From positions 26,384,574 to 26,448,573 of the forward strand of contig OX579633.1 of assembly GCA_951230915.1 (NCBI GenBank): 64,000 nt of DNA, given 5' to 3'. The position numbers and the translations under genes are program-made. Under the pieces are notes generated by a model. The model was not told the origin of the DNA. It did no database searches and worked only from the letters and a program-made list of their open reading frames with translations. Positions 9,570-22,395 of this stretch are shown piece after piece. Within the stretch, counting starts at the first letter, position 1; every line of letters starts with the position of its first letter. The DNA is from Antitrichia curtipendula. Its lineage: Eukaryota > Streptophyta > Bryopsida > Hypnales > Leucodontaceae.

Positions 9570-12060
9570 GCCCCTAATTTGGCTACTAATAATCTCTTTT
9601 GAACCCATAGTTTCAAGGCATTTTTTATGTCAAAAATTGTTAAAAATTGCTATTTGTAGTGCAAAGAGGAAAAATTAAAAGCAAATTTTAAAAAAAAAAA
9701 ATGGCATATCTAATTCTTGGGGAGGTCACTCTATGCATTTATACAACCCACATGTGGCGAGGATTTGGACCCTCTATTTATTTTTTCAAATTTAAATAAA
9801 AAAATAAAAAAAAATATGAGTAGATTTTCCTACTTTGAAAGTTTACGTTATAAATTATTGATAATTTTATACGTAAATTATAATTAGATACAAAATTTTG
9901 AAGTAAAAAGATACACTATAAAGCTGAAAATAACTTTCACACCTCTATATTAAATAAGAAAAAATTGTTTAAAAAATACACAAAAAATTCTCAAAAATGA
10001 ATCTCTATTGAAAGTTTATATTTCTTAAATATTGATGCAATGGTTGTCTAAATGTGTTCTCTATAAATACTTGAGTTGAAAAATATGTCATTTTAGTTCA
10101 TTTTTCAACCTTCTCTAGAAATCATTTCATATATTATTTGGATTGAAGATTTTGGCAATAGAATCTTATAGTCTTGATTAAACAATGTTCAAAATTTTAG
10201 GCTAAAATTATAGTTTATTGAAAAGTAAATAGGAGGTCAAAAGATCATTTAGCTGCACGTGGTATACTGTAGATACACTAAGTGACCTCCCCGAGATCTA
10301 ATTATAGGATGGCATAACGTTTTCTTCCAAACATCAATTGAAACAAAAATGAAATCTCCAAAAAGCTAATGTTTTTTTTATCTTAATAAAAAGTTTCAAA
10401 AAATTGTTCCAAAACTTTAGATCATAGGAACTTGCTTGATCTTTCATTTGTCACAAGAGGGGACAATGGGACTTTTGGAGGAACTTCTTTTTTGGAAAAA
10501 AAATATCCCAATTGTCAACACAAAGTAGTTTTTTTCTAAATCAAGTACAAATACAAGATCTCGTGAATTTATACTAGAATTTGAGGTAATGGTTATAAAA
10601 TTGCTCTAAGACCACCATTCTCAATGCATTGGATGAAAATTGGAATTTTTTTTCATTTTCAAATAAATATTATTTCCTTATACTAGTGCTGGAATGTATG
10701 GGAAAAATTTCAGCCCATTTAGCTTAATAGATTGCAAGATATAAGCATTCCAAGTTACAACTTTCTTGACTACTTGCCCAATTATTTGCCCTCTCTATTA
10801 GCACACTACCCAACTTGCCCCTAAACTTCCAAGCTCCATAACTTTTGATTTAGGCATTTGATAATAAAAAATTGATATTTTCACAAAACTAATACAAGCA
10901 TGCACCTTAGGTAGAAATTTCACTCTCATCCATTCAAAAATAACTTCTTATGAGCCTAAATGACTCTTTCAAAAAGTTCCACAAGAATTTACTATTTTTT
11001 AAGGGTTAATATGCAAAGGATGGTTTGGAATTTGGATGTTTGGTAATCTTGTTAGTTAACAATCCTTGTCTAAGAAGTTGAAAATTGTCCTTCAATGATT
11101 TATTGGCTTTGGATGAAGGTGAGGAAACGGCTTTGTGTCGGTAGAAGTTATTGTGAGGAAGTTTGAGTAGAACTTTACTCGAGAACAAAAATGAAAAAAA
11201 TGAAAAAATTGGTACAACAAGGCCAATTTGAACCTCTTATAGCGTAGCTACTTGTTCTTTATTTCTTTGCCAAAATTATGGCAAAATGATTCCTAATACA
11301 CCAATTCATCAACATTCACTAGAGCAACCTATACTGTACCTTAAATGAGGGTTTTTTTTAATAGTTTTTTCTTGGTTACAGTGAAATCTCTAGAACCGTG
11401 TGTCCTTTAGTCATGTTTTTGATATTGTCAAAAAACTCTCTACGAGGAAGGATGTACGGGCTTTGTTTTGTGGCGTTCAAACTCACAACAAAAAGGATAT
11501 TAAATTCCAAAGTTTTTATGACTTACAAAATTATTTTTTACTTTTATTTATTATATTGTGGCACCGACACCGGTCATACTAGTCTTCATGAGCTTTATTA
11601 CTTCCGTGGTGGTGAATTTACCATGGTCTGGGAAATTAGTCATCTCATATTTTGCTCCAGAAATTAAAATGTTTCCAGCCAATATGGAGGCTTTGTCAAA
11701 GTACCATGTACCGAGATTTTATTCCTCATTCTTTCTTGTGATGATGTTCTTCCTTAGTTCCCACTTGTGAGAATATTATCCTGTCCAACAAATCCAGGAT
11801 TCCAATCTATCCTCAAATTTTGGGCCTTTGCTTCATTTTTAATTGCTCTCATGGAATCCCTAATGGCATCACTGTGCACAGAAATGCCTGTTCAACTACG
11901 TACCATTGACCGAAGGAATCTTTGCACAGGACCCAAATTAATAAAAAGTGGTCACTCAAAGCATGGAATAGAGTTAATCATAAAGTATGTGCAATGTTGG
12001 ACCAGGAGTGAGAGTTTGAAAAAAAAACTCAGGACAAAACTCAGCTTGGAGCATCAAAAC
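9570..12060. other. AT-rich spacer, nothing recognised
   Basis: Poly-A and poly-T runs are frequent (for example 9690-9810) and frames are short. Frames at 11006-11188 (-), 11398-11667 (+) and 11767-12063 (+) have no recognisable motif, overlap each other or begin with non-ATG codons. I see no gene or repeat boundary. Confidence 0.5.
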
Positions 12061-12062
12061 TA

Positions 12063-12459
12063 AGGTCGGACCACCTATACCTAATCACTTAAGCTCCTGT
12101 GGCGCAGATGGTGAGCAATTGAATGCGATGGAGGTTTTTCCCATGTAGGAAGATAGAAAATACTAAGCTTGCGAAATTTTCAGAATTTTTTTGCAAAACT
12201 GAAATTTCAGTGAATTTTGGGAGCCCAAAAGTGTTCCGAAACAATTCCCAATCATTAGAGTCTTCCAATTCCGATCACTCAAGAACTAGCTTCCTACTAT
12301 CTATTTTCTTGTTATTTTTTGCATACCTTAGGACATGTGTCATGATCTTACTAGTTCCAAAGTTAAAAAAGAGTAAAAAACACATTACAAGCCTTGATTG
12401 GAAATAGGGGCCCTACCAGTTGGGAATTGGTCCCTGGTTGGAAATGGGTGGTCCGACCT
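12063..12459. mobile_element. Tc1/mariner-type MITE with AGGTCGGACCACC ends, copy A
   Basis: Perfect terminal inverted repeats: CTAAGGTCGGACCACC on the left and GGTGGTCCGACCTTAG on the right. A TA dinucleotide lies at both edges (12061-12062 and 12460-12461), consistent with a TA target duplication. A diverged full-length relative is at 20686-21126, collinear through the block TTCCAATTCCGATCACTCAA. No coding. A tRNA A-box-like string (TGGCGCAGATGGTGAGC) occurs at 12099-12115, but no B box follows at the right distance. Confidence 0.65.
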
Positions 12460-12461
12460 TA

Positions 12462-14010
12462 GGGTCTGGTGGAGTTTGGTGTTGTGTTTCTTTTGTACTA
12501 AAGTAGAAGGCTCAGAAAGCGCTCATCTAAGGGGAAAAAGACCCCTGTGCAGAAATGGGTGGATCCAAAGACTTTTCACATGTTTTTGGAAGAAAGAGAA
12601 ATGAGGAATACAACAATGGAAATTTTAGTTTTAATTTTTTGACTTGGAATGAATAAGATATGATTTTTCAAAGTTAGAAGTGCCTAGGTCCCTATTAATG
12701 CTCACAGGTGCAACTGTGATGAATCAGAACATGCCTTTGAATGTAGCTAGTGAGTTTAAGAATGATCCATTGTGCATTTCCATTCAATTCACTCCCCATT
12801 GTAAATCAAAACTTATTTCAGCCCCTAAACGACCCAAGGTTTCCTCACATAGTTTCAAGTATATTTCAAATTGCTCTAACTTTTGCATCCAATGTCGGAA
12901 TTCAACAAAACGTGTTGAGAAAGTTGTACTATCTCTTCTTGTTTTTGTGATAAAATTTTCAGATCAATCCAAGATGTACTGATTTTTTGAAAGCCATTCA
13001 AAGTTCACAAACTCAATTTGAGTTCACCAAACTGCATTTGATGGTTGCAACTTTGGAGGCTTGCATCTCCTTCATATAATGTTATTTTTCAATAAAATTT
13101 GTTGGGTTATGTTTCCCTGCAATCCGTTTAGAGTGGTAAAATTTTCATGTCAATCCAAGGTGTTTTGAATGTTTGGGAGCAATTTGAAGTTCAATATCCG
13201 GACATTTTTGGATTACAGTGAGCTTCAGCGGTTTGTTTTTTCTTCATACAATGTTCGTTTCTAATAAATTATTTTGGAAAAGTTGCGCATACTAGTCTAG
13301 TTTATGTTGCTAAAATTTCACATCAATCCAAGAAGGTATGAGTGACTGAGAAGCATTTTAGTAGAAGGAGGTTCATCCTCAGATGTTTTTTTTTGCTGTT
13401 TTTTGCCATTTCAATGCCATTTTGCAGACCTCACTAAATTCAAGACCTTATTTATGAGCAAAATCACACATAATTGTGAACCATGTCACCTGCTCAATAG
13501 CCTAAAACCACACACATGAGATGGCAGTTTCTCATCACAAAAAATCACTTCTATTTTTACATCCCTGTGTACTTTTTGGGGCATTTTTGTAGGGGTGGTT
13601 CTTAATGCCTAAACTATTTTCAAGCCTTCTACTCTAATCTTGAAATTTGTTTAGATGAGTGTCTAGAACTTCATACAAGCATGACCGATGTTAATTCCTG
13701 AAGGATTATGGGTGTTTGAGCATAGCTCTTATTTTTTTGACTAGCTCTTGTAGCATGCATAATAAAAAATTTATTTGTGAGGAATAATTTTGACGATTTG
13801 CCACTATTGAAGTAAAAGAAAAATTATGTAGCTTTTACATGGAATTTTTTTGATAAAATTGCACAATTTTTGAGAAAATGACATTGATGACAAGATTGAT
13901 GAGAGATGTTTGGTAGGCGGTGCTTTGAACATACATTGAAATGGGAATTTTGAAATCGGAATGCTCAAAAGTGCTCCAAAAAATCTACTTGTTTTTGCGG
14001 TTAATATATT
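12462..14010. other. Spacer, nothing recognised
   Basis: Long AT-rich stretch with short frames only (12680-12982 is the longest, 100 codons, no motif). Two motifs repeat loosely (ATTTTCAGATCAATCCAAG and ATTTTCATGTCAATCCAAG near 12955 and 13140; similar near 13317), hinting at an old tandem repeat of about 180 bp. Confidence 0.4.
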
Positions 14011-16767
14011 GAATACTCTACAAACATAGTTGTAGAAGCCACATGGTGGCCTTAAAGTACTGTAGGGGTTAACTTAGAAGTCGTGCATGGTGCAAGATCT
14101 AAAGCATTCAAAGTCAATACTTCACTTCAAATGCAAGAATCCAAAAATAAATGTGACTAATATTTTTTTGGCTCTGTATATTTTTGGCTCTGTATATTTT
14201 AGTTCTAAATATTTTTGCAAGATAACATGTTTGTGGTTTGACTATTAAACCATATTGGTCATGAAACCTTACCCATTTTGGATATATAGGATTCTATGTA
14301 CCTTTTCCATCTAGTATTAAATGTGGTGATTTCCTGCTTCTTGACTTAAGGTAGACTTTAAGTCTTCTTTGCATACAAAATTAGCAAAATCTTGCAAAAA
14401 AGACAAAGAAGTTATGGAGCTTTGCATGGCAATGTCAAGTGTGCAATCATTGCAAGTAGAAAATCAAAACTATTGGTTGACAATTTTTGAAAGGATGTTG
14501 TAAAGAGCGGGGGAGGCAAGTTTCTAATTTCTAGAAAACTATTTTTAACATAGGACTTGAAATTTTTGAGTTGCTTTTAGCTTGACAATAAGGTTGTTTC
14601 CAAAATATTGTTCCTCTCTACTCACATAGAAGTGAAAGCATCAGACCTCGGTGAAAGGCAATTCCAACTCTAAAAAATTCATAAATTAATTTCCAATTCC
14701 AATCATGAAAGTTCACTTGTAGTACAAGTTGCTTTAGACAAATTTATTCTTTTCTTTCAATCCCAATGCCAAAAATGCTTAAATTGTGGCCTTCATCACT
14801 ATTTCAAGCTTGAAACATTGCGGAGGATTATAGGTGTATGATGGATGACTTTTAAAATTACTATAGAATTAGGTATTGCACCTGTTCATTCTAGAATCTA
14901 ATCATTTTTAGAAGACTATCTTTCCCTTGAAGTAGTTTAGGAAGTGCAATTATAAACACAACATGATGTTTTTTATATGTATTTAGCATAGAAAGTTCAT
15001 AAATTGAGCTTTGCAATAATGACAAAAATTAGTGTTTATTCTAAGTTGGATCAATAATGCACCTCCTACATGTCTTAGAAGCTTTAAATAGTAATTTAAT
15101 TTAGGTGTATGGTGTCATGCTTGAGCACATAAGAATTAGATATTAACCCCTAGATGAGAGCAACACATTTTTGGCATAAGTTGTCAAAAATCGCCATTTT
15201 TTAGATTAGTGAGAAAATAATTAAAGTTTGATTGTAAAATTTTCTATTAGACTACTATTGGAATATGTAGAATTAAAAAAACTAACTTTGACGAGGTTAT
15301 TGAAAGATTGTAGCGTTTGATGTTAGAAGGAAAAAAAATTCTAACCCTGTCTAACATGGTCAATAGTCCTAACTCTTCTTAAAGTGAGATTTTTGCACTA
15401 CACTTGGTTTCTTTTTATAAATGCATCTTATATTACATGTGTCACATACTCGCCAAATTTCATAGGGTAGATTTAGGAATTTTGCACATATTGCTCAAAG
15501 TTGTCTATTTTGCAAACAATATAACTTTTGATTTGGATACCCAATTGAATAGAAAATTGTATTTCCACCTAGGAGGTACATGTACACACCTTGTAGAGTC
15601 AAAAGTTCAAAAAGATCCATTCATAATTGACTTTATAAGAACTTGTCTAATTTTCCAATTGTTCATTCAATGATGATTTGATCCTTCAAAGGTTAAAATG
15701 AGTTTTCCAAGCAAATGACACCATGTCGAGTGCTAGATTGCACCATTTCAAATAAATCTCTACTTTTGCCAAATAAAAGTAGTAGTTATGTCATAAAATT
15801 TCCATTTCTAATTTGAATTTGGATGAAGTCACCAATGTGGATGAAAAAATGCATGAATATTACCAAGAACAATCATTTTTTAAGGCCATGGGACCAAATT
15901 GCACCATTCCAAAATAAATGTTTCTTTTTTTCTAGATAAAATTAATGTTTTTTTGCCAAAAGAATTCCATTTCTATTTAAAATGTGGATGAAGTTGCCAA
16001 ATTTGGATGAAAAATTACATGAATATGATTGAAAAGTGAATTTTGATAAAAAAGAAAAGATAGATGAAAATAGAAGTACAATGCTTCACCAAATTTTAAC
16101 CCCTAAAGGACCGTTTCTCCCCTCAAGGGACACTTTGGGTTTGAATAGGTTCATGTTGTCTCAATTTGTAGTGAATTTCTTTGATATTTTTTGAGGTTTT
16201 ATAGTTTTGCGAGAGCTTTGTGGATATATATTTTTTTTGTTTCAATCGGATGCCGGATGAAAAAGTTATGGCCCAATAAGTAAGAAACTGATATTGACGG
16301 GCATCCCCCAAAAATCGCAAAAAGTCAAAATATTTTTTCTTGAATTTCTTTTCTAAAATATTATGTTTTTGTCTATACGTGAAGCTTTTGATTCATTCTA
16401 TTTGGACTAGGGATGAGAAAGTTATGGACAATCTTAGTTTATCGGGCAATCTAGGCATCTTCTTCAAAAAAACTTTTTGTCCAACTTTGAATGCTAATAT
16501 CTTCCAACCCGTATGGTCAAATTTGATGCAATTATCACTACATGATCTCAGACAATTTAAGTACAAGATCCTATGGTTAGATTCCAAAAAAAATGATTAT
16601 TTTGATTTCCTTAAATGAACACAATAGAAATGGCAGTTTTGAGTGTTTTTTGACAGAAAACACCCTCATGACTTTAGGGTTTAAATGATCACCATCTTGG
16701 CACTTTGTGCAGAAAGTAAAAAAAAAGGCCTTGATATTGGAGAAGTTTGTTTTTTTGTCCCATCCCC
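14011..16767 (+). repeat. Tandem duplication, first copy
   Basis: Collinear with 17184-20076. Both copies start at GAATACTCTACAAA and end at GTCCCATCCCC. Substitutions are scattered and small indels are few. Each copy ends with one TTAA-family element (16100-16680 and 19410-19989), so the duplication postdates that insertion. An 89-codon frame (15404-15673) is conserved between the copies (18570-18839), but the differences do not favour third positions and no domain is recognised, so I treat it as non-coding. Confidence 0.8.
16100..16680 (+). mobile_element. TTAA-flanked piggyBac-like element, subtype B, copy in duplication 1
   Basis: Starts CCCCTAAAGG after TTAA (16096-16099) and ends CTTTAGGGT before TTAA (16681-16684). 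It is about 580 bp. Its body differs from the fold-back type but carries the family words AAAGTTATGGCCCAATA and GAGAAAGTTATGGAC, and it is shared with 19410 and 26179. No coding capacity. Confidence 0.65.
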
Positions 16768-17183
16768 TTAACATTCAGTAGCAGAAGCAAAGTCTGCCTT
16801 CCCTCTGACAGAATGGTGCCGAATATTCGGCATCATTTCATCCACTAGATGATATGGTGCCCAATATTCGGCACCATCAGTATCTAACAAACACGCGTTG
16901 AAATTTGTCTGACAAACTCTGTTCAGAAGCAAGCAAGAGGGGGTTGGTGAACAAACTAAAGAACACTCAAGGCTAACCCGAGCTGGGTTACTAAAAAATA
17001 ATGCACTCAACCGGGTTAGTAAAAAAATTGCACTTAACTAGGTTAGCAACAGAATAAATATTTTGAATAAAATTTTCAAGATAAAAGCATTCAACTTTGA
17101 ACTCTAAGTTGCAATTTCCTCACAACATTTTGAAAGCCACTCATAATTCATGACTTTACAATGAGAAGACAACTCTTTAATAT
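16768..17183. other. Unique spacer between the duplicated units, with paired palindromes
   Basis: Contains two 24-bp palindromes, 16813-16836 and 16854-16877, each with one mismatched pair and the core CCGAATATTCGG or CCAATATTCGG. At 16968-17040 a unit of about 28 bp (GGGTTAGTAAAAAAATTGCACT type) occurs three times. No gene seen. Confidence 0.5.
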
Positions 17184-20076
17184 GAATACTCTACAAATAT
17201 AGTTGTAGAAGCCACGTGGTGGCCTTAAAGTACTTTAGGGGTTAACTTAGAAGTTGTGCACTACATCAAATGCTGCAAGATCTAAAGCATTCGAAGCCAA
17301 TACTTCACTTCAAATGCAACAGTCTGAAACTAAATGTGATTAATGTTTTTTTGGCTCTTATCCAACATGGATATTTTTGCAAGATAACAAGTTTGTGGTC
17401 TGACTATTAAACCATGTTGGTCATAAAATCTTATCCATTTTGGATATATAAGATTATATGTACCTTTTCATCTATTATTGATTGTGGTGATTTCCTTCTT
17501 CTTGACTTAGAGTGGACTTTAAGTCTTCTTTGCATACAAAACTAGCAATATCTTGCAAAAAAGACAAAGAAGTTATGGAGCTTTGCATGGCAATGTCAGG
17601 TGTGCAATCATTGCAAGTAGAAAATCAAAACTATTGGCTAACAATTTTTGAGAGGATGTTTATGAAGAACGGGATAGACAAGTTTCTAATTTCTAAAAAT
17701 CTATTTTTGACATAGGACTTGAAATTTTTGAGTTGCTTTTAGTTTGACAATAAGGTTGTTTCTAAAATACTGTTCCTCTCTACTCACATAGAAGTGAAAG
17801 CATCAGACCTCGGTGAAAGGCAATTCCAACTCTAAAAAATTCATAAATTAATTTCCAATTCCAATCATGAAAGTTCACTCTTAGTATAAATTGTTTTAGA
17901 CAAACTTATTCTTTTCTTTCAATCCCAATGCCAAAGATGCTTAGATTGTGGCCTTCATCACTATTTCAAGCTTGAAACATTGCGGAGGATTATAGGTGTA
18001 TGATGGATGACTTTTGAAATTACTATAGAATCAAAGAGTGCACCTATTTATTTTAGAATTTAATCATTTTTAGATTACTACTTTTCCCTTGAAGTAGTTT
18101 AGGAAGCAAAATTTTAGACACGACATGATGTTTTTTTGTATGTATTTAGTATAGAAGGTTCATAAATTGAGCTACACAATAATGATAGAAGTTTGTATTT
18201 ATTCTAAGTTGGATCAATAATGCACCTCCTACATGTCTTAGAAGCTTTAAAATAGTAACGTAATTTAGGTGTATGGTGTCATGCTTGAGCATCATAAGAA
18301 TTAGATGTTAAACCCTAGATGAGAACAACACATTTTTGGCATAAGATGTGAAAAATTGCCATTTTTTAGGTTAGTGAGAGAATAATTAAAGTCTAATCGT
18401 AAAATTTTCTATTAGACTACTATGGGCATATGTAGAATTTTTTTAATAAACTTCGACAAGGTTATTGAAAGATTGTAGAGTTTGATGTTAGAAGGAAAAA
18501 AAATTCTAACCTTGTCTGACATAGTTAATAGTCCTTAATTCTTCCTAAAGTGAGATTTGTGCACTCCACATGGTTTCTTTTTATAAATGCATCTTATATT
18601 ACATGTGTCACATACTCGCCAAATTTCATAGGGTACATTTAGGAATTTTGCACATATTGCTCGAAGTTGTCTATTTTGCAAACAACATAACTCTTGATTT
18701 GGATACCCAATTGGAAAGAAAATTGTATTTCCACCTAGGAGGTACATGTACACACCTTGTAGAGTCAAAAGTTCAAAAAAATCCATTCATAATTGACTTT
18801 ACAGGAACTTGTCTAATATTCCAATTGTTCATTCAATGATGACTTGGTCCTTCAAAAGTTAAAATGAGTTTTCCAAGCAAATGATATCGATTGTTGGTTT
18901 ATCTCTTGCACATTCATATACAAATTCGGTATTGTAGGAGTCAAAAACAATATTCTTTATATGGTTCCATATAAAAAACTTCAATCCATATATGTTTCCT
19001 GATGTATTTCCATCAACCCTTTTTTTTGGCACCATGTCGGGTGTCCAGTTGCACCATTTCAAAATAAATCTCTACTTTTTGCCAAATAAAAGTAGTATTT
19101 TTTTGTCATAAAATTTCCATTTCTATTTTGAATTTGGATGAAGTCACCAATGTGGATGAAAAAGTGCATGAATATTATAGAGAACAATCGCTTTTTAAGG
19201 CCATGGGACCAAATTGCACCATTCCAAAATAAGTGTCTATTTTTTTCCAGATAAAATTAATATTTTTTTGCCAAAAAATTTCCATTTCTATTTAAGAGGT
19301 GGATGGAGTTGCCAAATTTGGATGAAAAAATGCATGAATATGATTGGAAAGTGAATTTTGATCAAAAAGATGGGTGAACATAGAAGTACAATGCTTCACC
19401 AAATTTTAACCCCTAAAGGACCGTTTGTCCCCTTGAGGGATACTTTGGGTCTGGGTAGGTTCCTAGTGTCTCAATTTGTAGTGAATTTCTTTGATATTTT
19501 TTGAAGTTGTATAGTTTTGCGAGAGCTTTGTGGATATATATTTTTTGTCTCAATTGGATGCCAAATGAAAAAGTTATGGCCCAATAAGTAAGAAATGGAT
19601 ATTGGTGGGTAGCCCCAAAAAATCACAAAAAGTCAAAACAATTTTTCTTGAATTTCTTTTCTAAAATATTATGTTTTTGTCTATACGTGAAGCATTGATT
19701 CATTCTATTTGGACTAGAGATGAGAAAGTTATGGACAATCTTAGTTTATCGGGCAATCTAGGCATCTTCTTCAAAAAAAACTTTTTGTCCAACTTTGAAT
19801 GCTAATATCTTCCAACCCGTATGGTCAAATTTGATGAAATTATCACTACATGATCTCTGACAATTTAAGTACAAGATCCTACCATTAGATTTCAAAAAAA
19901 ATTATTATTTTGATTTCCTTAAATGAACACAATAGAAGTGGCAGTTTTGAGTGATTTTTTGACAGAAAACACGCTCGGGACTTTAGGGTTTAAATGATCA
20001 ACATCTTGGCACTTTGTGCAGAAAGTAAAAAAAAGCCCTGACATTGGAGAAGTGTTTGTTTTTTTGTCCCATCCCC
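17184..20076 (+). repeat. Tandem duplication, second copy
   Basis: Second copy of 14011-16767. It contains an extra stretch of about 143 bp near 18889-19032 relative to copy 1 (or copy 1 has lost it), with no obvious terminal repeats or target duplication. The outer TTAA-family element lies at 19410-19989. Confidence 0.8.
19410..19989 (+). mobile_element. TTAA-flanked piggyBac-like element, subtype B, copy in duplication 2
   Basis: Starts CCCCTAAAGG after TTAA (19406-19409) and ends CTTTAGGGT before TTAA (19990-19993). It is a duplicate of 16100-16680, not an independent insertion. Confidence 0.65.
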
Positions 20077-20683
20077 AAGGTGGATAAAATGTAGAAACAC
20101 AGACCCTGCTACACCCGAATTTGAAATGATAGATAGCCATCCCGTCCCTTTCTCAAAAACTAAAAAAAAAGGCTCTGATTCCCCATGAATCCCATGGTCC
20201 CTGTTCAGACAGAAATCCACCAGGTACCCACCAAATCAAGCCGTGGGCACGATAATTGGTGTGGGGAAATGATTTTAAAGATTATGGGGACCCCAGAGGC
20301 AGGGTTGGCATTCTGGAATCATGGGGGCCCTGTTGGGAGTCCCCTAGTCGGACTGGCACAGGCAGGCCCTTGGGAAACCCCGGACCAGTCCAAATGGGAG
20401 GGCAAGGACGAGGGCCTGAGTGGCCCCATGATCTGGACAATGCTCCTCTGGCAAGGAAAAAAGAACCCCATCATGCAGCCCCGCCGGCCCAAGTGTCCTT
20501 GCGCCCTTCATTTGTGTCTTGGCTTCGCTTGCAGCACTTTCGGTCGCGGCTCAACATTTGGCAACCACAGAAACACCTTATCCCGGGACGGCGGGGCTCT
20601 CTCTCTCTTCCTCTCGGGGCTTCTTAACCAGGCATCCATCCATTTAAAAGATAAGATGAGCGAAAAACCCACCATGTAATAAG
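20077..20683. other. GC-rich block with a 164-codon frame, function unknown
   Basis: GC content rises sharply from about 20090 to 20650 against an AT-rich background. One + frame (ATG 20185 to TAA 20677-20679, 164 codons) spans it, and another + frame (20256-20627) overlaps it. The long frame has no motif I recognise, no signal peptide and no splice-like edges. A GC-rich stretch contains few stop codons by chance, so the frame is weak evidence. It could be part of a captured gene or a transposon terminus. CT-rich tracts (CTCTCTCTCTTCC at 20600) recall plant 5' leader sequence. Confidence 0.3.
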
Positions 20684-20685
20684 TA

Positions 20686-21126
20686 TGGTGGAACCACACA
20701 TTATAGTCGAACACTTAAGCAATTCCCTGCGTGTTTTGGGGGCAGTACCTAATGTAATGTAAATTTTTTGCCATGTAGGAAGATGGAAATCACGGGGATT
20801 GTAAATTTTTTTTGGTAATTTTATGCCTTAAAAATTTGGAATTATTATGAATTTTGGAAGCCTTGAGTTGGTTTGAATCCATATCGAGTGTGTAGAGTCT
20901 GCCAATTCTGATCATTCAAGAACTGCTTCCCCGCTCACTACTTCCTATTTTCTTGCTCACTACTTTGGGGACATGTGTCTTGCCCTTATTAGTCCTAACT
21001 TTGAAATGGAGAAAGATACACATTCCAAGCTTGGGTTGAAAATCTATTCCAGTCTTGGTTGGAAATAGTTGTTGCACCCTATAGGTTGGATATGGATCCC
21101 TGGGTCGGGAATGGGTGGTTCTACCA
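20686..21126. mobile_element. Tc1/mariner-type MITE, copy B
   Basis: Ends TATGGTGGAACCAC and GTGGTTCTACCATA are inverted repeats flanked by TA (20684-20685 and 21127-21128). The body is collinear with copy A (12063-12459) through CCATGTAGGAAGAT, CAAGAACT and ATGTGTC blocks, but diverged. No coding. Confidence 0.6.
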
Positions 21127-21128
21127 TA

Positions 21129-22310
21129 TCCAAGCGTGTATCCAAAAGCATTAGAAATGACATCCACCTCAAATGCGCCACTCACCCTAAACCGCCATCT
21201 TCACTCTTTGTACATCTCCCCAAATCAATTATGTACCTAATTATGTGGATGAAACTGGTTTAGAACCAAACTTTGTTCCTTCATAACTTTTGCATACAAT
21301 ATTCAAATGTCATTTTCTCTAATGTACTAGAACCTCCTTTCAAGTGCCAACAAGAAAATCAATGAAAATTGAATTCGTCTAACAATGATAATGAGCCACA
21401 AAAGTAAAAAGTGACAATTTGGGGGGACCCATCTTTGGTGCAAATTGTGGATTGTTCAACATTAGGGCACCAAAATTGAGGCACAAGTGTTGAAAGGTTT
21501 ACTTTACAAGTTAATTCAAATATTGCACCTTGTAAAAATAACATTAACCCGCATTAATTTGAAAATTATGTGAAATTGCAAGGTGTACTTATATGAAAGT
21601 CTACAATATTTCAAATTAAATAGATAGAATGTGGGCTACATTATTTTTGTACTATCAAAAGGAATGTGATTATCATCCAACTTTCTTGACATTCATCCAA
21701 ATTCCATCCAACATTCATCCAAATTAGAGTAAAGGAGTCTCATACTAATCAAACTCTCACATTGATTGAAATAACTTGTGCAGTTGAATTTGGATATTTG
21801 AACCATGTGTGAAATAAGTATACTTAATTGTGACTCCAATACCTTATTGTATGACAATTTGTACCCAAGCTTCACTGTAAAAACTAAATCTAGAATTGTC
21901 ATTATTGTCTTATTCATATAGCAAATCTTACAAGATAAGAATGAGTATTCTAAATTTAGATTTTGATATAAAGATAGGGTGTCCATAATGACATAATTAA
22001 GTGGAGGTTGCAATTAGGTGTTCTTACCTTATACAATATTCAAACATCATTCTTGGACTCATCTAAATTTAGAAAGCACAATTTTCCTATTACATGACTA
22101 AAAATTCAACCACTCTAGTATATAATCATCATTGTTAGTACAAAAATGTGCATGTAGTGTAAAAATCTCACCCTAAGAAGGGTCAAAGTTTACTGACTTT
22201 ATTATGAAAGGTAGAAATATATTATTTTTTCTAACTTCAAATGCTATAATTTTGCAATCTACACGGTCAAAGTTTTAGATTTTTTTTCATATACTACCTT
22301 TGGAGTCTAG
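21129..22310. other. AT-rich spacer, nothing recognised
   Basis: Several ATTCATCCAAA repeats occur near 21675-21725. No gene or RNA signature. Confidence 0.45.
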
Positions 22311-22312
22311 TG

Positions 22313-22393
22313 CTCCCTCTGTCTCAAAATAATACCAGTATTTTCTTTGTAAAATATAAAGGAAACACCGATATTATTTTGAAACTAAGGGAG
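22313..22393. mobile_element. Stowaway MITE
   Basis: An 81-bp element with ends CTCCCTCTGTCTCAAAATAAT and ATTATTTTGAAACTAAGGGAG, matching the Stowaway consensus (CTCCCTCYGTYYCAAAATA). TA follows at 22394-22395; the left TA appears as TG (22311-22312). Stowaway MITEs are mobilised by mariner-like transposases. Non-coding; the 84-codon frame crossing it is spurious. Confidence 0.8.
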
Positions 22394-22395
22394 TA

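Noticed and set aside
12094..12120. tRNA-like A box (TGGCGCAGATGGTGAGC)
   Set aside because: No B box at 30-60 bp and no cloverleaf; it lies inside a TA-flanked MITE.
15404..18839. 89-codon frame conserved in two places (15404-15673 and 18570-18839)
   Set aside because: It lies in a tandem DNA duplication, so conservation is expected without coding. The changes do not favour silent positions.
14011..20076. LTR retrotransposon with 2.8-kb LTRs and a 416-bp interior
   Set aside because: The repeat ends are not TG...CA, no primer-binding site or polypurine tract is seen, and there is no 5-bp target duplication.
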